Assembly: GCF_019175285.1 (NCBI RefSeq)
Contig: NC_056527.1
Span: 108,703,129 to 108,767,128, forward strand
Origin: Sceloporus undulatus
Lineage: Eukaryota > Chordata > Lepidosauria > Squamata > Phrynosomatidae
Direction: 5' to 3'
Length of the DNA stretch: 64,000 nucleotides
The translations under genes and the position numbers were made by a program. The first letter of the stretch is position 1. Each line of letters starts with the position of its first letter. Positions 1 to 13,453 of this stretch are shown piece by piece. A model generated the notes under the pieces. The model had not been told where the DNA came from. It ran no database searches and saw only the letters and a program-made list of their open reading frames with translations.

Positions 1-363
1 TTAGCAAAGGAAAAACAAAACAGCAAAACATGGATGTGGTTATGAAAACAGTACACATATTGATGAATAAACAACAAGGCATCTAAAGTTATTGTGTTGT
101 CATTACTGGGACATCTGTCAAGACAGCTTTCCAAATTCCCAACAATGGAAGTTTTGCACACTTTGTGAGTTGTTACTGATGTATTCAATTAATGGGAACC
201 ATTTCTTGTGAAACAGCCATCGGTTCCCACATCCCTTTGATTCTCTGCCATTGTCAGCAAGCTTTTCCATCAGCCACCCATGCCAATTTTCTAAAGTAAA
301 ACTATATATTTTTAAACATAATTGATACCTGGGTTTGTTTGTTTGTTTTTAATTTTGTAATAC

Positions 364-841
364 AGGTTGAATCTCCTTTATCCAGAATTCCTAAATCCGA
401 AATATTCCAAAACCAAACCCCTTTTTCATAGGTGGCTGAGATTGACACCTTTGCTTTCGAATGGTTCACTGTATCCAAACTTGGTTTCATGCACAAAATT
501 ATTTAAAATACTATACAGTATTGCCCTCAGACTATGTAGATATGAAACATGAATTTTGCATTCAGACTTGGGTCACATCTCCAAGATACCTCATTACGTA
601 CATATATGTGAATGCAGGTATTCCAAAAGCCAAAAATAAATAATAAATATGAAGCCCAAGGCTTTCACAGCCGACATCCATCGTTTTTGAGGGTTTTTTG
701 GGCTCTGTGGCCATGTTCTAGAAGAGTTTATTCCTGACGTTTCGCCAGCATCTGTGGCTGGCATCTTCATTTGGATAAATAAAACCAAAATCCGAAATGC
801 ATCTGGTCTCAAGGATTTTGGACAAGGGCGACTCCACCTGT
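364..841 (+). mobile_element. pogo/Tigger-like nonautonomous DNA transposon with nested insert
   Basis: Starts CAGGTTGAATCTCCTTTATC and ends with the inverted complement near GGGCGACTCCACCTGTA. The interior words (GGTGGCTGAGA, GACACCTTTGCTTTC, GGTTTCATGCACAAAATTAT) recur elsewhere in the window. An unrelated repeat of roughly 120 bases (about 657-777) interrupts it. Confidence 0.7.
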
Positions 842-2320
842 AGTATATATTTATTAGCTAAACTGTTATTTTAAATTTTGTCAGCCACTTTCCTGGACTG
901 TGAGGTGCCGAATTGTTTAAAAGATGGATTCTTTACAGTGGCCTGACAATTGCTTTGAGGACAGGGAAGGGAGGCATGCTTTCCTGAAGCCAAGTTCCTT
1001 GAAATGGAGGGCACCCCTTCCCCACAAGTCCTGTAGAGCGCCATTGGCAAGCAGAGTCCTGCCCATTTCCAGTGCAAGAGGGAAATTCCTGGATTGCACA
1101 ACCCTCTCGCTGAACATGTCCTGTCTATTGAAATTCTGGGCATTTCGATATTCTAGAAGTTGGCCAGCAAACAAAAATGTAGACACAAACGACACTCTCT
1201 CCAGTGCGACTCATGAGTCCTTCTGGAGGATGTGAATTAAAATATCCCTTGCCAAGCCAAGAATATTTTTAATGGTTTGGCAGTCCATCTATGGCACGAT
1301 TACACCTGTCCTGTCCCCCTATCCTATCCAGCAGCTCCAAGTGGGTTAGTCTACAATGCCCATCATCCCCAGCCAGCTGCTGTCTAGGGGGAATGGGAAG
1401 GGTCCCTTAGCGAAACAGAGGAAGAACCAGTTTATTCATATATGTGTGTGTGTGTGTGCGCGCGCACGCGCGTGTGTGTGATTCTTAATGCAAATCTAAG
1501 CGACCACCTATTTAATGCAAATCTCTGAGACCCCTTGTTCTGTCAAATGCTGGCTGGGGTTGATGGGAGTTGTAGTCCAACTCACCTGGAGCTGCTGGCT
1601 GGGGACACTGGGAAGGGTTCCGTAGTGATACAGAAAGAATCAGATTATTGATAATGTTAAAAAAAATAAATGTTTAATGCAAATAATATAAATATATAAT
1701 AAAAATAAATATAATATTAAAATATAAAAATATACATATAAAAATAAATATAAATATAAAAAATGCTTCTTACTGCAAATCTCTGAGACTACCAATCCTC
1801 TTCTGTTGAATGCTCCAGTGCAGAAATGCGATGATATTATTTTTACCCCAAAGGCAAGGTTCGGCTTTCAAAGAGACGCATTCCACTTTTGGGTATTTCG
1901 TTTTTTAACTTTTCCAAAAAAAGATGGTAAAAGAAAAACCTGGTAAAACTAATGGAGCAGCTTCATTTAGGCGGAAAGCCAGAACGTTCTGAGCCAAGTA
2001 ACTAATCAAGTTCCAGTTTGTTCCTTCCGGTCTCAGCCACCCCAAGAAAGGAAATGTGAAATGATGAAGCCAAGAGTGCCACTAGGCATGCACAGAGTGT
2101 CTTCCCATCACGGCTAAACAAGCACAACCAACACCATGGATTATAGGCAGTGAAATTTCCGAGAGCCAATATACCTTGACTTTGAGTTTCAGAACCACTT
2201 GTTTTTAGGAAATTACGTACCAGCCTATCATTCTCAAGGCAGTTACAAAATCTAGTCTGCCCAAATATTCCTGCTGTGGCCAAGGCTGGCCCTACCATTA
2301 GCCACAGTGAATTGACCAAA
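842..2320. other. Upstream flank, no gene seen
   Basis: Contains a TG/CG dinucleotide run (1443-1480), an AT-rich low-complexity stretch (1655-1765) and unassigned sequence. Open frames at 871-1235 on both strands have no recognisable product. Mirrored at 10607-12110. Confidence 0.6.
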
Positions 2321-2323
2321 TCA

Positions 2324-2542
2324 AGTGGCATAGTGGTTTGAGCGTTGGACTATGACCCTGGAGACCTGGGTTCGAATCCTGGTTTGGGCCTGGAAACCCA
2401 CCGGGTGACCTTTGGGCAAGTCACACACTCTCAGCCTCAGAGGATGGCCATGGCAAACCCGATCTAAAGAATACCCCATGAGAGGTTCTCTCCTTAGGAT
2501 CACCATAAGTCAGGAACAACTTGTAGGCACACAAAACACACA
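2324..2542 (+). mobile_element. tRNA-derived SINE with Bov-B-type tail (Sauria-SINE-like)
   Basis: Full-length example. Pol III A box around TAGTGGTTTGAGCGTTGGAC, B box GGTTCGAATCC, a central part reading TGGAAACCCACYGGGTGACC, and a tail with CACCATAAGTCAGGAACAAC, ending in ACA repeats. Confidence 0.9.
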
Positions 2543-2816
2543 GGAACACATTTTTTACTTTGCATTGTATTTCTTACTAACAAGGACATGGAGAGCTAGG
2601 CTTCTGGGATTTCCGGCATCCTGTGCCAAAGTAACTTGGCTGACTTTGCAGGCTTTGCACTGTGACCGGAGGAGGACATTGGGGAAGAACACCATTTCCT
2701 ACTGGGCCTTGGGGTGGCAAAATGTCTTGGGCTGGCCCTACGACTTCTCTCCTCCTGTTTCCACTTGCTCTTTTAAATTGGAAATGTATGTTTTATTCCA
2801 CACGTGTGTATACCAT

Positions 2817-2840
2817 TCCATTCATTCATTCATTCATTCA
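2817..2840 (+). repeat. ATTC tetranucleotide repeat
   Basis: About six units; also at 12613-12634 in copy 2. Confidence 0.9.
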
Positions 2841-3239
2841 GGGACTGAAAAACCTCCTTTCAGACCAGACAGACCCGGTGACCAGTCTGTCTCCCAGATT
2901 CCACTTTGGTTTTCCAAAAAAGCCAGACGGCCCAGTTCTCGGCCTGGTTTTCAGCCACTCGGATCCCCCTCCAAAACCACAGCGGCTGGGGTCACCTCCT
3001 CATGTCCCTCCCTGGCGCACTCTTCCACAGGAGCTCTTTGTATTCCCCATTCATCCTCCATGGACCACTTCTGGACAAACACCGCATGGGAAACCTGGTA
3101 AACAAATAAGTGACAAGAGAAGCAGTCAGTCCAGGGACAAATCTGGAGACCCAAGTGCACCATAGGGGTGTTTATATTGATATGTATATCTCTGGCCAGC
3201 TAGCTGACTTAATATAGACAGATGTAGTACAGAAAAAGA

Positions 3240-3292
3240 GACAGACAGACAGACAGACAGACAGATGATAATTATCTCTCTGTGTGTCATTC

Positions 3293-3327
<35 letters not shown>

Positions 3328-3732
3328 AATCATCTGTATGCCATCTATCTAGCTATCTAGCTATTCTCTCTCTGCGTGTCATCTATATATCTATCTACCT
3401 GTCTATTATCTATAATTTCTGTGTATCTATCTATCTATCTATCTATCTCATCTCTGTCATCTATCTATTTATCTATCTATCTGACACACAGGAAGAGATT
3501 GATAGATAATCTCTGTGTGTCATCTATGTATCTACCTATCTATTTCTCATCTCTCTCCGGCATATCCCCCCCTGTCATCTATCTATCTATCTATCTATCT
3601 GACATACAGAAAGAGATTGGTAGATAATCATCTTTTTGTGTATCATCTGTCACCTATTATCTATAAACTGTGTGCTCTATCTATCATATATCTGTCCTAT
3701 CTATCTATCTATCTATCTATCTATTTGCCATA

Positions 3733-3763
<31 letters not shown>

Positions 3764-3780
3764 CTATCATCTACCTGCTA

Positions 3781-3852
<72 letters not shown>

Positions 3853-3871
3853 ATCTGCCATATCTATCTGC

Positions 3872-3906
<35 letters not shown>

Positions 3907-3912
3907 GCCATA

Positions 3913-3945
<33 letters not shown>

Positions 3946-3955
3946 TACAGCAGAT
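3240..3955 (+). repeat. GACA / CTAT / CT compound microsatellite
   Basis: A short GACA run followed by a long interrupted CTAT array with CT tracts. The Tyr-Leu-Ser-Ile open frames over it are repeat translation. Confidence 0.95.
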
Positions 3956-3966
3956 GGATAGATAGG

Positions 3967-4090
3967 AGCCAGTGTGGAGTAGTGGTTTAAGTGTTGGCCT
4001 ATGACTCTGGGGGGGGGGTAGTCACACTCTCTCAGCCTCAGAGGAGGGATGCCATAGGGGAAGCAAACCTTGCCCAGCAAACCTCACGAG
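3967..4090 (+). mobile_element. Truncated Sauria-like SINE
   Basis: Head (GCCAGTGTGGAGTAGTGGTT) joined by a G-run to the AGTCACACTCTCTCAGCCTC part; the B box region is missing. Counterpart at 13549-13670. Confidence 0.8.
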
Positions 4091-4099
4091 GGTTCCAGG

Positions 4100-4390
4100 G
4101 CAGAGGTGCTCCCCTCGACTCCGTCCCTGGCTGCGCTTCTTGCAAGGGCTCTCGGGGCGCCTGCTGTCTCTCCCTGGGAGGAGGAGGAGGAGGAGGAGGG
4201 CTGGAGGGGATCAAAGCAGCCGGGCGCCTTGGCTCCTCTCCCGCCAATGGCAGAGGGGCGGCTCTGCAGCGGGGGCCTCCCTCCTCCTGGCTGCCTCGCT
4301 CTCTGGCCGCCCGAGGCTGAGTCACTCACTCGCTGCCAGGAGCCCAAAGGGAAGGGAGCAAGAAAAAGGAGCCTCTCCATCATCCCAGAG
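4100..4390 (+). promoter_or_regulatory. TNFRSF12A: TNFRSF12A proximal promoter and 5'UTR
   Basis: GC-rich stretch just upstream of the signal-peptide ATG. It holds a CCAAT box (4244-4248) and a perfect AP-1/TRE site TGAGTCA (4318-4324), 67 bases before the start codon. No clear TATA box is seen. Fn14 is known as a growth-factor-inducible immediate-early type gene, which fits an AP-1 site here. The GGAGGA run at 4180-4198 is a simple repeat. Confidence 0.6.
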
Positions 4391-7300
4391 ATGCTCGCCT
4401 CCTTCGCCGGACTCCTGGGGCTCCTGGCCTCCCTGCTCTTCTGCATCGCCTGCGCCGAACCCTTGCCAGGTAAAGGGGATCCCTTTGGGGTGTGGGAGAA
4501 CTACAACTCCCAGGATCTCAAGGCTGCAGCCACACTGGAGAGATGACCCGGTTTGGCACCGCTTTAACTCGTTGCCTGATTCTTTGCTATGGAATTCTGG
4601 GAGTTGGAGTATGTTGTGGGGTCCAGAGCGGAGCGGAGCTCCGCTCTGGACCCCACAACAAATTCCAACTCCCAGAATTCCATAGCTATCTCTCCCGTTT
4701 TCTAAAGTAAAACTCTCTTTCCTCAAGCGCTGATTTGGGGGGGNNNNNNNNNNNNNNNNNNNNNNNNNTACCCTTGGACCTGGACAACAGTTTAGGACTG
4801 AGCCAATTAACATACATTACTCTGGTCCCACAGTTTCAATTAAAAAGTTGGTCATATTTCAAGTTGCCCCAAACTGAGGGTGGCAAGAAAGGACTCCATG
4901 TAGCCATCTGGACAACTCAATACCATTCTATGTTATCAGGTTGTTGTGGAAGTGCAGTCCATTTCCCATTCAGAGTGCCGATTTCCATCTGAAGTTGACT
5001 AGAAGTCCACAATAGTTTTACACTAGATTGTTTTTTTTCTTTTCCCAGTAAGCTTCCGAGAACCACTGTGTTGGATGTCTGTTTACCGTCTTTTTATGAT
5101 AAACCAGGAGTACACAACAGCTATCTCTTTGACATACCCTATCAGGCACAATGTCATTTATCATTGGTAGCTTTGTTCCTGAGAACAGCAACCCTTGCAA
5201 GGCAGTGTCAGGCTGAGACAGCAAGACGTAATTGGTACCGAATTTCCTCGTAGTGAGGTCCAGCCTGGGGGACTAATGCCCAAATCTACAGTACTATGAT
5301 GAAATAACATAAATAATCTCCCGAAATCCCCAGTCCAAACAATTGTTGTGCCACACTGGTCATTTCATCAGTTTTCAGCATTCATGCTACCATGTTTTAT
5401 GTTCCCTTTGATTTACACACTTTAACTGCACATGTGGTTCCATGGGAATAACCTGGGGATTGGTGTAGAATTCATTAATACATAATAGAATTCTCTTCTG
5501 CCAAAGGGAGATTCCAAGTGTTTTTCCTAGGAATGTTATAGGAGTTGCAACTATGGCAGTTTAAAGTGGTATCAAAGTGATGATATGTGTGTGCTTACAC
5601 TCTACAAAAATAAAAAAAAAAACAGTTAGAAGCCTCAGCGTGTTGTTGTCAGTGGTTTGAGCATGCTGCGGACCTTATTGGACTCTGGAGGAGAACCAGG
5701 GTGTCAAAAATATCCCAGCTGGGCCATCATAAACCCACTGTGTTGACCCTGGGCAAGGTCACCAACTCTCTAAGCCACAGAGGATGGCCATTAACAAATC
5801 TCTCTCGAAGAAGCTGCCAAGAAATTTTACCCCATGATAGGTTCTTGGCCTTAGGTTTGCTGTACAGTTGGAAACAACTTGAAGGTGCACAAACAACAAC
5901 AACAACAAAACAATGTGAAAGAGACCTAATAGAAAAAAATTTTTTTGTTATTCCTACCTGGCACTTGACCACAACCAATAACCAGTGTTTGCAAGGATGT
6001 TAAGCTGAAAGCAAGCAGAGAGCAAGACAAAAAGCTCCAACAGCAAGATGGCCAGCAAACAATTCTCGCATGAAATGCAATGGGTGTGAGAATGGGATGG
6101 GGGAAAGGGAAAAGAAAAGGGGGCGAGAGAAATGGAATTTGCCTCATGGTTGGATGGCCAGCCAAGAGATGGGCACCAGTCCCAAGTCCCTCCTGCACCA
6201 CCTCTTTTGCCCAGTATTTGGTAAATGTGAGGGCTTATGTCGGAAGAGACTGCAGCTTTGCAGGGCCCAAGATGTTCCACATAACGGGCAGGTTGGGAGA
6301 AGACATGCAATGGTTCCATTCCAATTTAGTGTCAAAGACTATAGTTAGTGTAACCATGACCAGAGCGCTCTCCAGGGACACACAAGCGTCCTCCTCATCA
6401 ATGGGAAATGCAGACTTTCAGTTTCTGCTTCCTCTCCACTGAGTGGCATCTCCCTTGAAGTGAAACTTTAGATACAGTGGGCCCTTGGTATCTGCTGGGA
6501 CCTCCCTAGTATTCCAAAATCAGGATGCTCAAGTCCCTGAAAATGTTAACAAATTTCATAGTAAAATGTGCCTGCTCAAAAATAGCAAAATCAACCTTTG
6601 CTTTTTGGGGTACACCACACACAACACAATTTTAAAAGCCATAGATGATTGTGATTAAAGAAGCTATGGTACAGAGGGGCTGACTGTAGTTTAATGCGGC
6701 TCAAACCTTAGGGAGGTTCCATTTTTTGAATGGCAACACCCAGAAGCCCGTTGTCATCCAAAAATGGAACTTCTCTAGGCGCTTATGCAGCTTGTGCATG
6801 GCATGGTTCTTGTGAGAGCCCTGAAATCCACAAGCCCTTGTGGCAATCATCCCTAGTGTGTTTTATAGTACTTACATTGTCCAGCTGATGTGGAAGTCAA
6901 AGTTGCCACCTGTGGACAGCTGCCTATGAAGAGCTGTTGGCTAGGGAGAACTGAGCCCTCTCCCCAAAATAATTCCACAAAATGCACACTCAAAACTCCC
7001 CGAAAGTACCCAAGGGCTCACAGCCAAAAAAACCTGTTAAAAACCATCACAGTACAATTCACAACTATTAAAATCATCTAATAATGGACAGGAACAGCAA
7101 TGTACTTTGGCATACATACCCTAAGGCACCCGATCCTGTCTGATCTTGTAAGCTAAGCAGGGTCAGACACATGATTAGTCCTTGGATGGGGGCACCAGCA
7201 ACAAAGTACCATGTGCTGTAGGCTCTATTTGAGTGGAAGTGATCTGGCAAGCCAACTCTGAGTATTCCTTGGCCTAAGAAACCAAATCGGCACAGGGGAT

Positions 7301-10300
7301 TGAAAGCACATACACACACAGATGGTAATTTGGTGGAGCCAGAACAGTATATGGTTTAAGTATTGGACTAAAATCCTAGAGACCGCAGTTTCAAATCCCC
7401 ACTCGGCCATGGAAACCCACTGGGTGACCTTGAACAATCCACACTCTCTCAGCCTGAAGAAGAATGCAAAGGCTAACCCTTTCCGAACAAATCTTGCCAA
7501 GAAAATCCCATGACAAATGCATCCTTAGGGTCATCATAGTTGGAAAGGACTTGAAGGCCACACAACAACAAAGCAACCACCGTTTCACACTACGCTATGA
7601 TTCCACTTTAGGTGTTCGTTGGCAACATCCCATGGAATCTTGGGTTTGCAGTTCAGGAGGAATGCATTGAGAACTGTTGGCTAGAGAACTCTGTGCCTGA
7701 CCAGACATCACATTCCAGGATTCTAAAGGATGCAGCCATGGCAACTGAAGTGGAATTATAGTGCTATAAATTCTGTAGTGTGGAAAGGGCCCCCCTATAT
7801 TCGAATGGGGGAAACAGGAATGGTTGGACCACCTTTGGGGCCACAACTGAGCAGCAGAACAGCTCTTTTAATCTGAAAAGATTCCAGGTATATCAGTGGG
7901 TACAATTTAGGTAAGTTTAGACTTTGGACTTCATGGTGCAAACACAGCCGCTTGGGCATGGAAAATATCATTACCTCATTTAATTCCTAATATGGTCAGT
8001 CTGTTCCAATGTGTTTGGGAGTAGTAATCCTGTTCATTGGTACTGAACGTGGGCCTGGTTTCTTTGCTCCAAATTGCTACCTTTAATCTTCTTGCTTGTT
8101 GGTGGCCTTATGGCAACCCTATCATGGCATTTTCTTGGCACAGATTTCTTCAGGGGATGTTTTGCCATTGCCTGTCCCCTGAGGCTGCAGAACAGGCCTA
8201 TCCACCCAATTGCGTATAAGAGAGTTAGAAATACCCCACCCTTGATTGTGTAAAGATATTGTATTTTAAATGATGCTTAGTTTATTTGTATTTATTGATA
8301 GGGTTTTTACTGTTTTATTGAGTGTATTTTATATTAAATTGTGGTTTTTTATCTTGTAATCTGTTTCATGTGTTGTAATCCCACCTCGATCCACAGAGGC
8401 AGAGGAAATATTATTATTCTTAGTATTAGTAGTTAGTATAGTATTATTATCTTGGCAGGAGCGCCAGTGTTCAACCCAGAGTAAGCCCCCTCAGTAGGTG
8501 AGTGTCTTTGTGGGATTATGGTCCCAAACACACTGCAAAAACACACCCCTTTAACAGCCCTGGCTCAGTGTAGGGATTCTGGGAACTGTAGTTCTGTGAG
8601 ACATTTAGCCTTCTGGCAGAAGTGCTCTGGTGCTATCATAAACTATAATTCCAACATTACCCTTAGCACTGAGCCCGGGCAGTTGAAAGCAGTATTAATT
8701 TGGTTTATTTCTGCAGTGTTTTTTGGACCTCAGACTCCCCTCAGTCCCCATCAGTAATCAGGAAGGATGGGATTTTTCCAGTCCCATCATCTGGAGGACC
8801 ACTGATTCCCCATCTCTGTAGAAAATCCTCAATTAGGTCAGTGTATCTCAAGCTATAGGGCCTTCCTCCCCCCCCCCTCCAAAAAAATGTGACAAGGACC
8901 ACTCACCATATTTACTGTATGCCCATTGGCTCTAAGTTATTTTCTTAAAACTCTCCAGGAACTGGCAGCTGAAAAACTGTGGGACCAGCACCAGTCCACA
9001 AGACACTGCTCTGCAGTAGCACTGAGCTGAGTGTACCAATGTATTTAGTGCTGGGGAACATGGAAAGACAGAGTTGGAAGGAACCCCAAGAATCCTCAAA
9101 TCCACCCTAACACTGATACAAGAAGTGCACAGGTTAGGAAGGCTTTCACATTATGTTATTATAACACTATCACGATTCCACTAGAATTTCCATGGTTCCA
9201 TCCTATGAAATTCTTGGATTTGCAGTTTAAAGCCAGGTGGCATAATGGTTTGAGTGTTGGATGACGACTTGTGGAGATTCAGGGTTCGATTCCCAGCTCA
9301 GCCATGGGATACCTTCCAAATCGTTTTCAACTTATGGTAACCCTAATGCAAACCTATTCATGGATTTTCTTCTGGCAAGGTTTCTTCAGAGGGGGTTTTT
9401 CTCCATTGCCTTGCTCTAAGGGCTGAGAGAGTTGTGACTTGCCTAAGGCCACCCAGGTGGTTTTCACAGCCACAGCAGGGATTTGAACCTTGGTCTTCAG
9501 AGTCACGTCCCAAAACTCAAACCATTGCTGGGTCCCACCATCAGCCAAGTTTTAAGACCTTTTTATTTAAGCTGGCCCTTGTTCTAATCATATGGCCAGA
9601 GGAGCATTCAAAGATGTGTGCTTCTGTTTGTATTTTGTACATCCATAATCATGCTGTAAATGTATTTTACTGCTGCTGTTTCCGGGAGGGGGGTTTGTGT
9701 GTGTAATTATTTTTTTACTCAAAATTTTCAAATGGTGCAAACACTAAGTTTAGCAAAGGAAAAACAAACAGCAAAACTGGATGTGTTGGTTATGAAAACA
9801 GTACACATCATTGATGAATAAACCAACAAGGCATCTAAGTTATTGTGTTGTCATTACTGGGACATCTGTCAAGACAGCTTTCCAAATTCCCAACAATGGA
9901 AGTTTTGCACACTTTGTGAATGTTACTGGATGTATTCAATTTAATGGGAACCATTTCTTGTGAAAAACAGCCATCGGTTTCCCACCATCCTTTGATTCTC
10001 TGTCCATTGTCAGCCAGCTTTCCGTCAGCCAACCATGCCATATCTTCCTTCACCAATTTTCTAAATTAAAACTATATATTTTTAACATAATTGATACCTG
10101 GGTTTGTTTGTTTGTTTTTAATTTGTAATACAGGTTGAATCTCCTTTATCCAGACATTCCTAAATCGAAATATTCCAAAACCAAACCCCTTTTTCATAGG
10201 TGGTTGAATGTGACACCTTTGCTTTCGAATGGTTCACCTGTATCCAAACTTGGTTTCATGCACAAAAATATTTAAAATACTTATTGCCCTCAGACTATGT

Positions 10301-13027
10301 AGATATGAAAACATGAATTTTGCATTCCAGACTTGGGTCCAATTCCAAGATACCTCATTACGTACATATATGTGGAAAGCAGGTATTCCAAAAGCCAAAA
10401 TAAATAATAAATATGAAGCCCAAGGCTTTCACAGCCGACATCCATCGTTTTTGAGGGTTTTTTGGTCTCTGTGGCCAGTTCTAGAAGAGTTTATTCCTGA
10501 CATTTCACCAGCATCTGTGGCTGGCATCTTCCATTTGGATAAATAAAACCAAAATCCGAAATGCATCTGGTCTCAAGGATTTTTGGACAAGGGCGACTCC
10601 ACCTGTAGTATATATTTATTAGCTAAACTTTTATTTTAAATTTTGTCAGCCACTTTCCTGGATGTGAGGTACCGAATTGTTTAAACAGATGGATTCTTTA
10701 CAGTGGCCTGACAATTGCTTTGCTTTGAGGACAGGGAAGGGCGGCATGCTTTCCTGAAGCCAATTCCTGAAATGGGAGGGCACCCCTTCCCCACAAGTCC
10801 TGTAGAGCGCCATTGGCAAGCAGAGTCCTGCCCATTTCCAGTGCAAGAGGGAAATTCCTGGATTGCACAACCCTCTCGCTGCACATGTCCTGTCTATTGA
10901 ATCTGGGCATTTCGATATTCTAGAAGTTGGCAAGCAAACAAAAATGTAGACACAAACGACACTCTCTCCAGTGCGACTCATGAGTCCTTCTGGAGGATGT
11001 GAATTAAAATATCCCTTGCCAAGCTAAGAATATTTTTAATGGTTTGGCAGTCCATTCTATGGCACGATTACACCTGTCCTGTCCCCCTATCCTATCAGCA
11101 GTCCAGGGGTGTTAGTTCTACAATGCCCATCATCCCAGCCAGCTGCTGTCTAGGGGGAATGGGAAGGGTCCCTTAGCGAAACAGAGGAAGAACCAGTTAT
11201 TCATATATGTGTGGTATGTGTGTGCGCACGCGCGTCGTGTGTGTGATTCTTTAATGCAAATCTAAGCGACCCACCTATTTAATGCAAATCTCTGAGACCC
11301 TTTGTTCTGTCAAATGCTGGCTGGGGTTGATGGGAGTTGTAGTCCAACTCACCTGGAGCTGCTGGCTGGGCACTGGAGAAGGGTTCCGTAGTGATCACAG
11401 AACAGAATCAGTTATTGGACATGTTAAAAAATTAAATGTTAATGCACTAATATAAATATATTAATAAAACTAAATATAATATTAAAATATAAACAATTAT
11501 ACATATAAAAAATAAATATACATATAAAAACATGCTTCTTAATGAACAAATCTCTGAGCACTACCAATCCTCTGTCTGTATGATGCTCCAGTGCAGAAAT
11601 GCGATTTTTATATTGTTACCCCAAAGGCAAGGTTCGGCTTTTCAAAGAGGCGCATTCCACTTTGGGTATTTCATTTTTAACTTTTCACAAAAAAAGATGG
11701 GTAAAAGAAAAAACCTGGTAAAAACTAATGGAGCAGCTTCCTTTAGGCGGAAAAGCCAGAACGTTCTGAGCCAAGTAACTGTACAAGTTCCAGTTTGTTC
11801 CTTCCGGTCTCATTGCCACCCCCAAGAAGGAAATGTAGAAATGATGAAGCCAAGCAGTGCCACTAGGCATGCACAGAGTGTCTTCCCATCACGGCTAACA
11901 AGCACAACCAACACATGGATTATAGGCAGTGTGATGAAATTTCCGAGAGCCACTATACCTTGACTCTTGAGTTTCCAGAACCACTTGTTTTTAGGAAAAT
12001 TACGTACCAGCCTATCATTCTCAAGGCAGTTGAAGAAAATCTTAGTCTGCCCAAATATTCCTGCTGTGGCCAAGGCTGGGCCCCTACCATTAGCACACAG
12101 TGAACTGACCAAATCAAGTGGCATAGTGGTTTGAGCCGTGTGGACTATGACCCTGGAGGACAGGGTTCGAATCCTGGTTTGGGCCTGGAAACCCACTGGG
12201 TGACTTTGGGCAAATCACACACTCTCAGCCTCAGAGGATGGCCCTGGCAAACCGAATCTAAAGAATTACCCCATGAGAGGTTCTCTCCTTAGGATCACCA
12301 TAAGTCAGGAACAACTTGTAGGCACACAAAAACACACAGGAACACATTTTTTACTTTGCATTGTATTTCTTACTAACAAAGGACAGGGAGAGCTGGCTTC
12401 TGGGATTTCCGGCATCCTGTGCCAAAGTAACTTGGCTGGCTTTGCAGGCTTTGCACTGTGACCGGAGGAGGGGAACTGGGAAGAACACCATTTCCTACTG
12501 GGCCTTGGGGTGGCAAAATGTCTTGGGCTGGCCTACGACTTCTCTCCTCCTGTTTCCACTTGCTCTTTTAAATTGGAAATGTATGTTTTTTCCACACGTT
12601 GTGTATACCATTCATTCATTCATTCATTCATTCAGGGACTGAAAAAACCTCCTTTCAGACCAGACAGACCCGGTGACCAGTCTTGTCTCCCCAGATTCCA
12701 CTTGGTTTTCCACAAAAGCCAGACGGCCCAGTTCTCGGCCTGTTTTCAGCCACTCGGATCCCCCTCCAAAACCACAGCGGCTGGGGTCACCTCCTCACGT
12801 CCCTCCCTGGCGCACTCTTCCACAGGGCTCTTGTATTCCCCATTCATCTCCATGGACCACTTCTGGACAAACACCGCAGGGAAACCTGGTAAAACAAATA
12901 AGTGACAAGAGAAGCAGTCAGTCCCAGGGACAATCTGGAGACCCCAAGTGCACCATAGGGGTGTTTAATTGATATGTATATCTCTGGCCAGCTAGCTGAC
13001 TTATATAGACAGATGTAGTACAGAAAA

Positions 13028-13060
<33 letters not shown>

Positions 13061-13213
13061 TGATAATATCTCTCTGTGTGTCATTCATCTATCTATCTAT
13101 ATTCTATTATCTATCTATCTATCATCTGTATGCCATCTATCTAGCTATCTAGCTATTCTCTCTCTGCGTGTCCTCTATATCTCTCTACCTGCTATTATCT
13201 ATAATTTTCTGTG

Positions 13214-13250
<37 letters not shown>

Positions 13251-13413
13251 CATCTCTGTCATCTATCTATCTATCTATCATCTATCTGACACACAGGAAG
13301 AGATTGATAGATAATCTCTGTGTGTCATCTATGTATCTACTATTCTATTTCTCCATCTCTCTCGGCATATCCCCCCCTGTCATCTATCTATCTATCTATC
13401 TATCTCATCTTCT

Positions 13414-13453
<40 letters not shown>

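Larger units (their letters stand above)
1..4743 (+). repeat. Direct duplication, copy 1 (TNFRSF12A 5' region)
   Basis: Aligns along its whole length with 9750-14301 in the same order and orientation, including the same SINE, microsatellites, promoter, exon 1 and start of intron 1. Differences are mostly one- or few-base indels plus microsatellite length. The copy stops at the N gap. Confidence 0.95.

Noticed and set aside
2324-2400. Possible tRNA gene (A and B boxes present)
   Set aside because: The boxes belong to the head of a SINE; no cloverleaf or acceptor stem can be formed, and the same head recurs many times.
3282-3990. Long Ile-Tyr-Leu-Ser open frames
   Set aside because: Translation of the CTAT microsatellite.
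7105-7230. Possible functional 5S rRNA gene
   Set aside because: The match is diverged in the internal control region and continues into a SINE tail; other copies are likewise SINEs.
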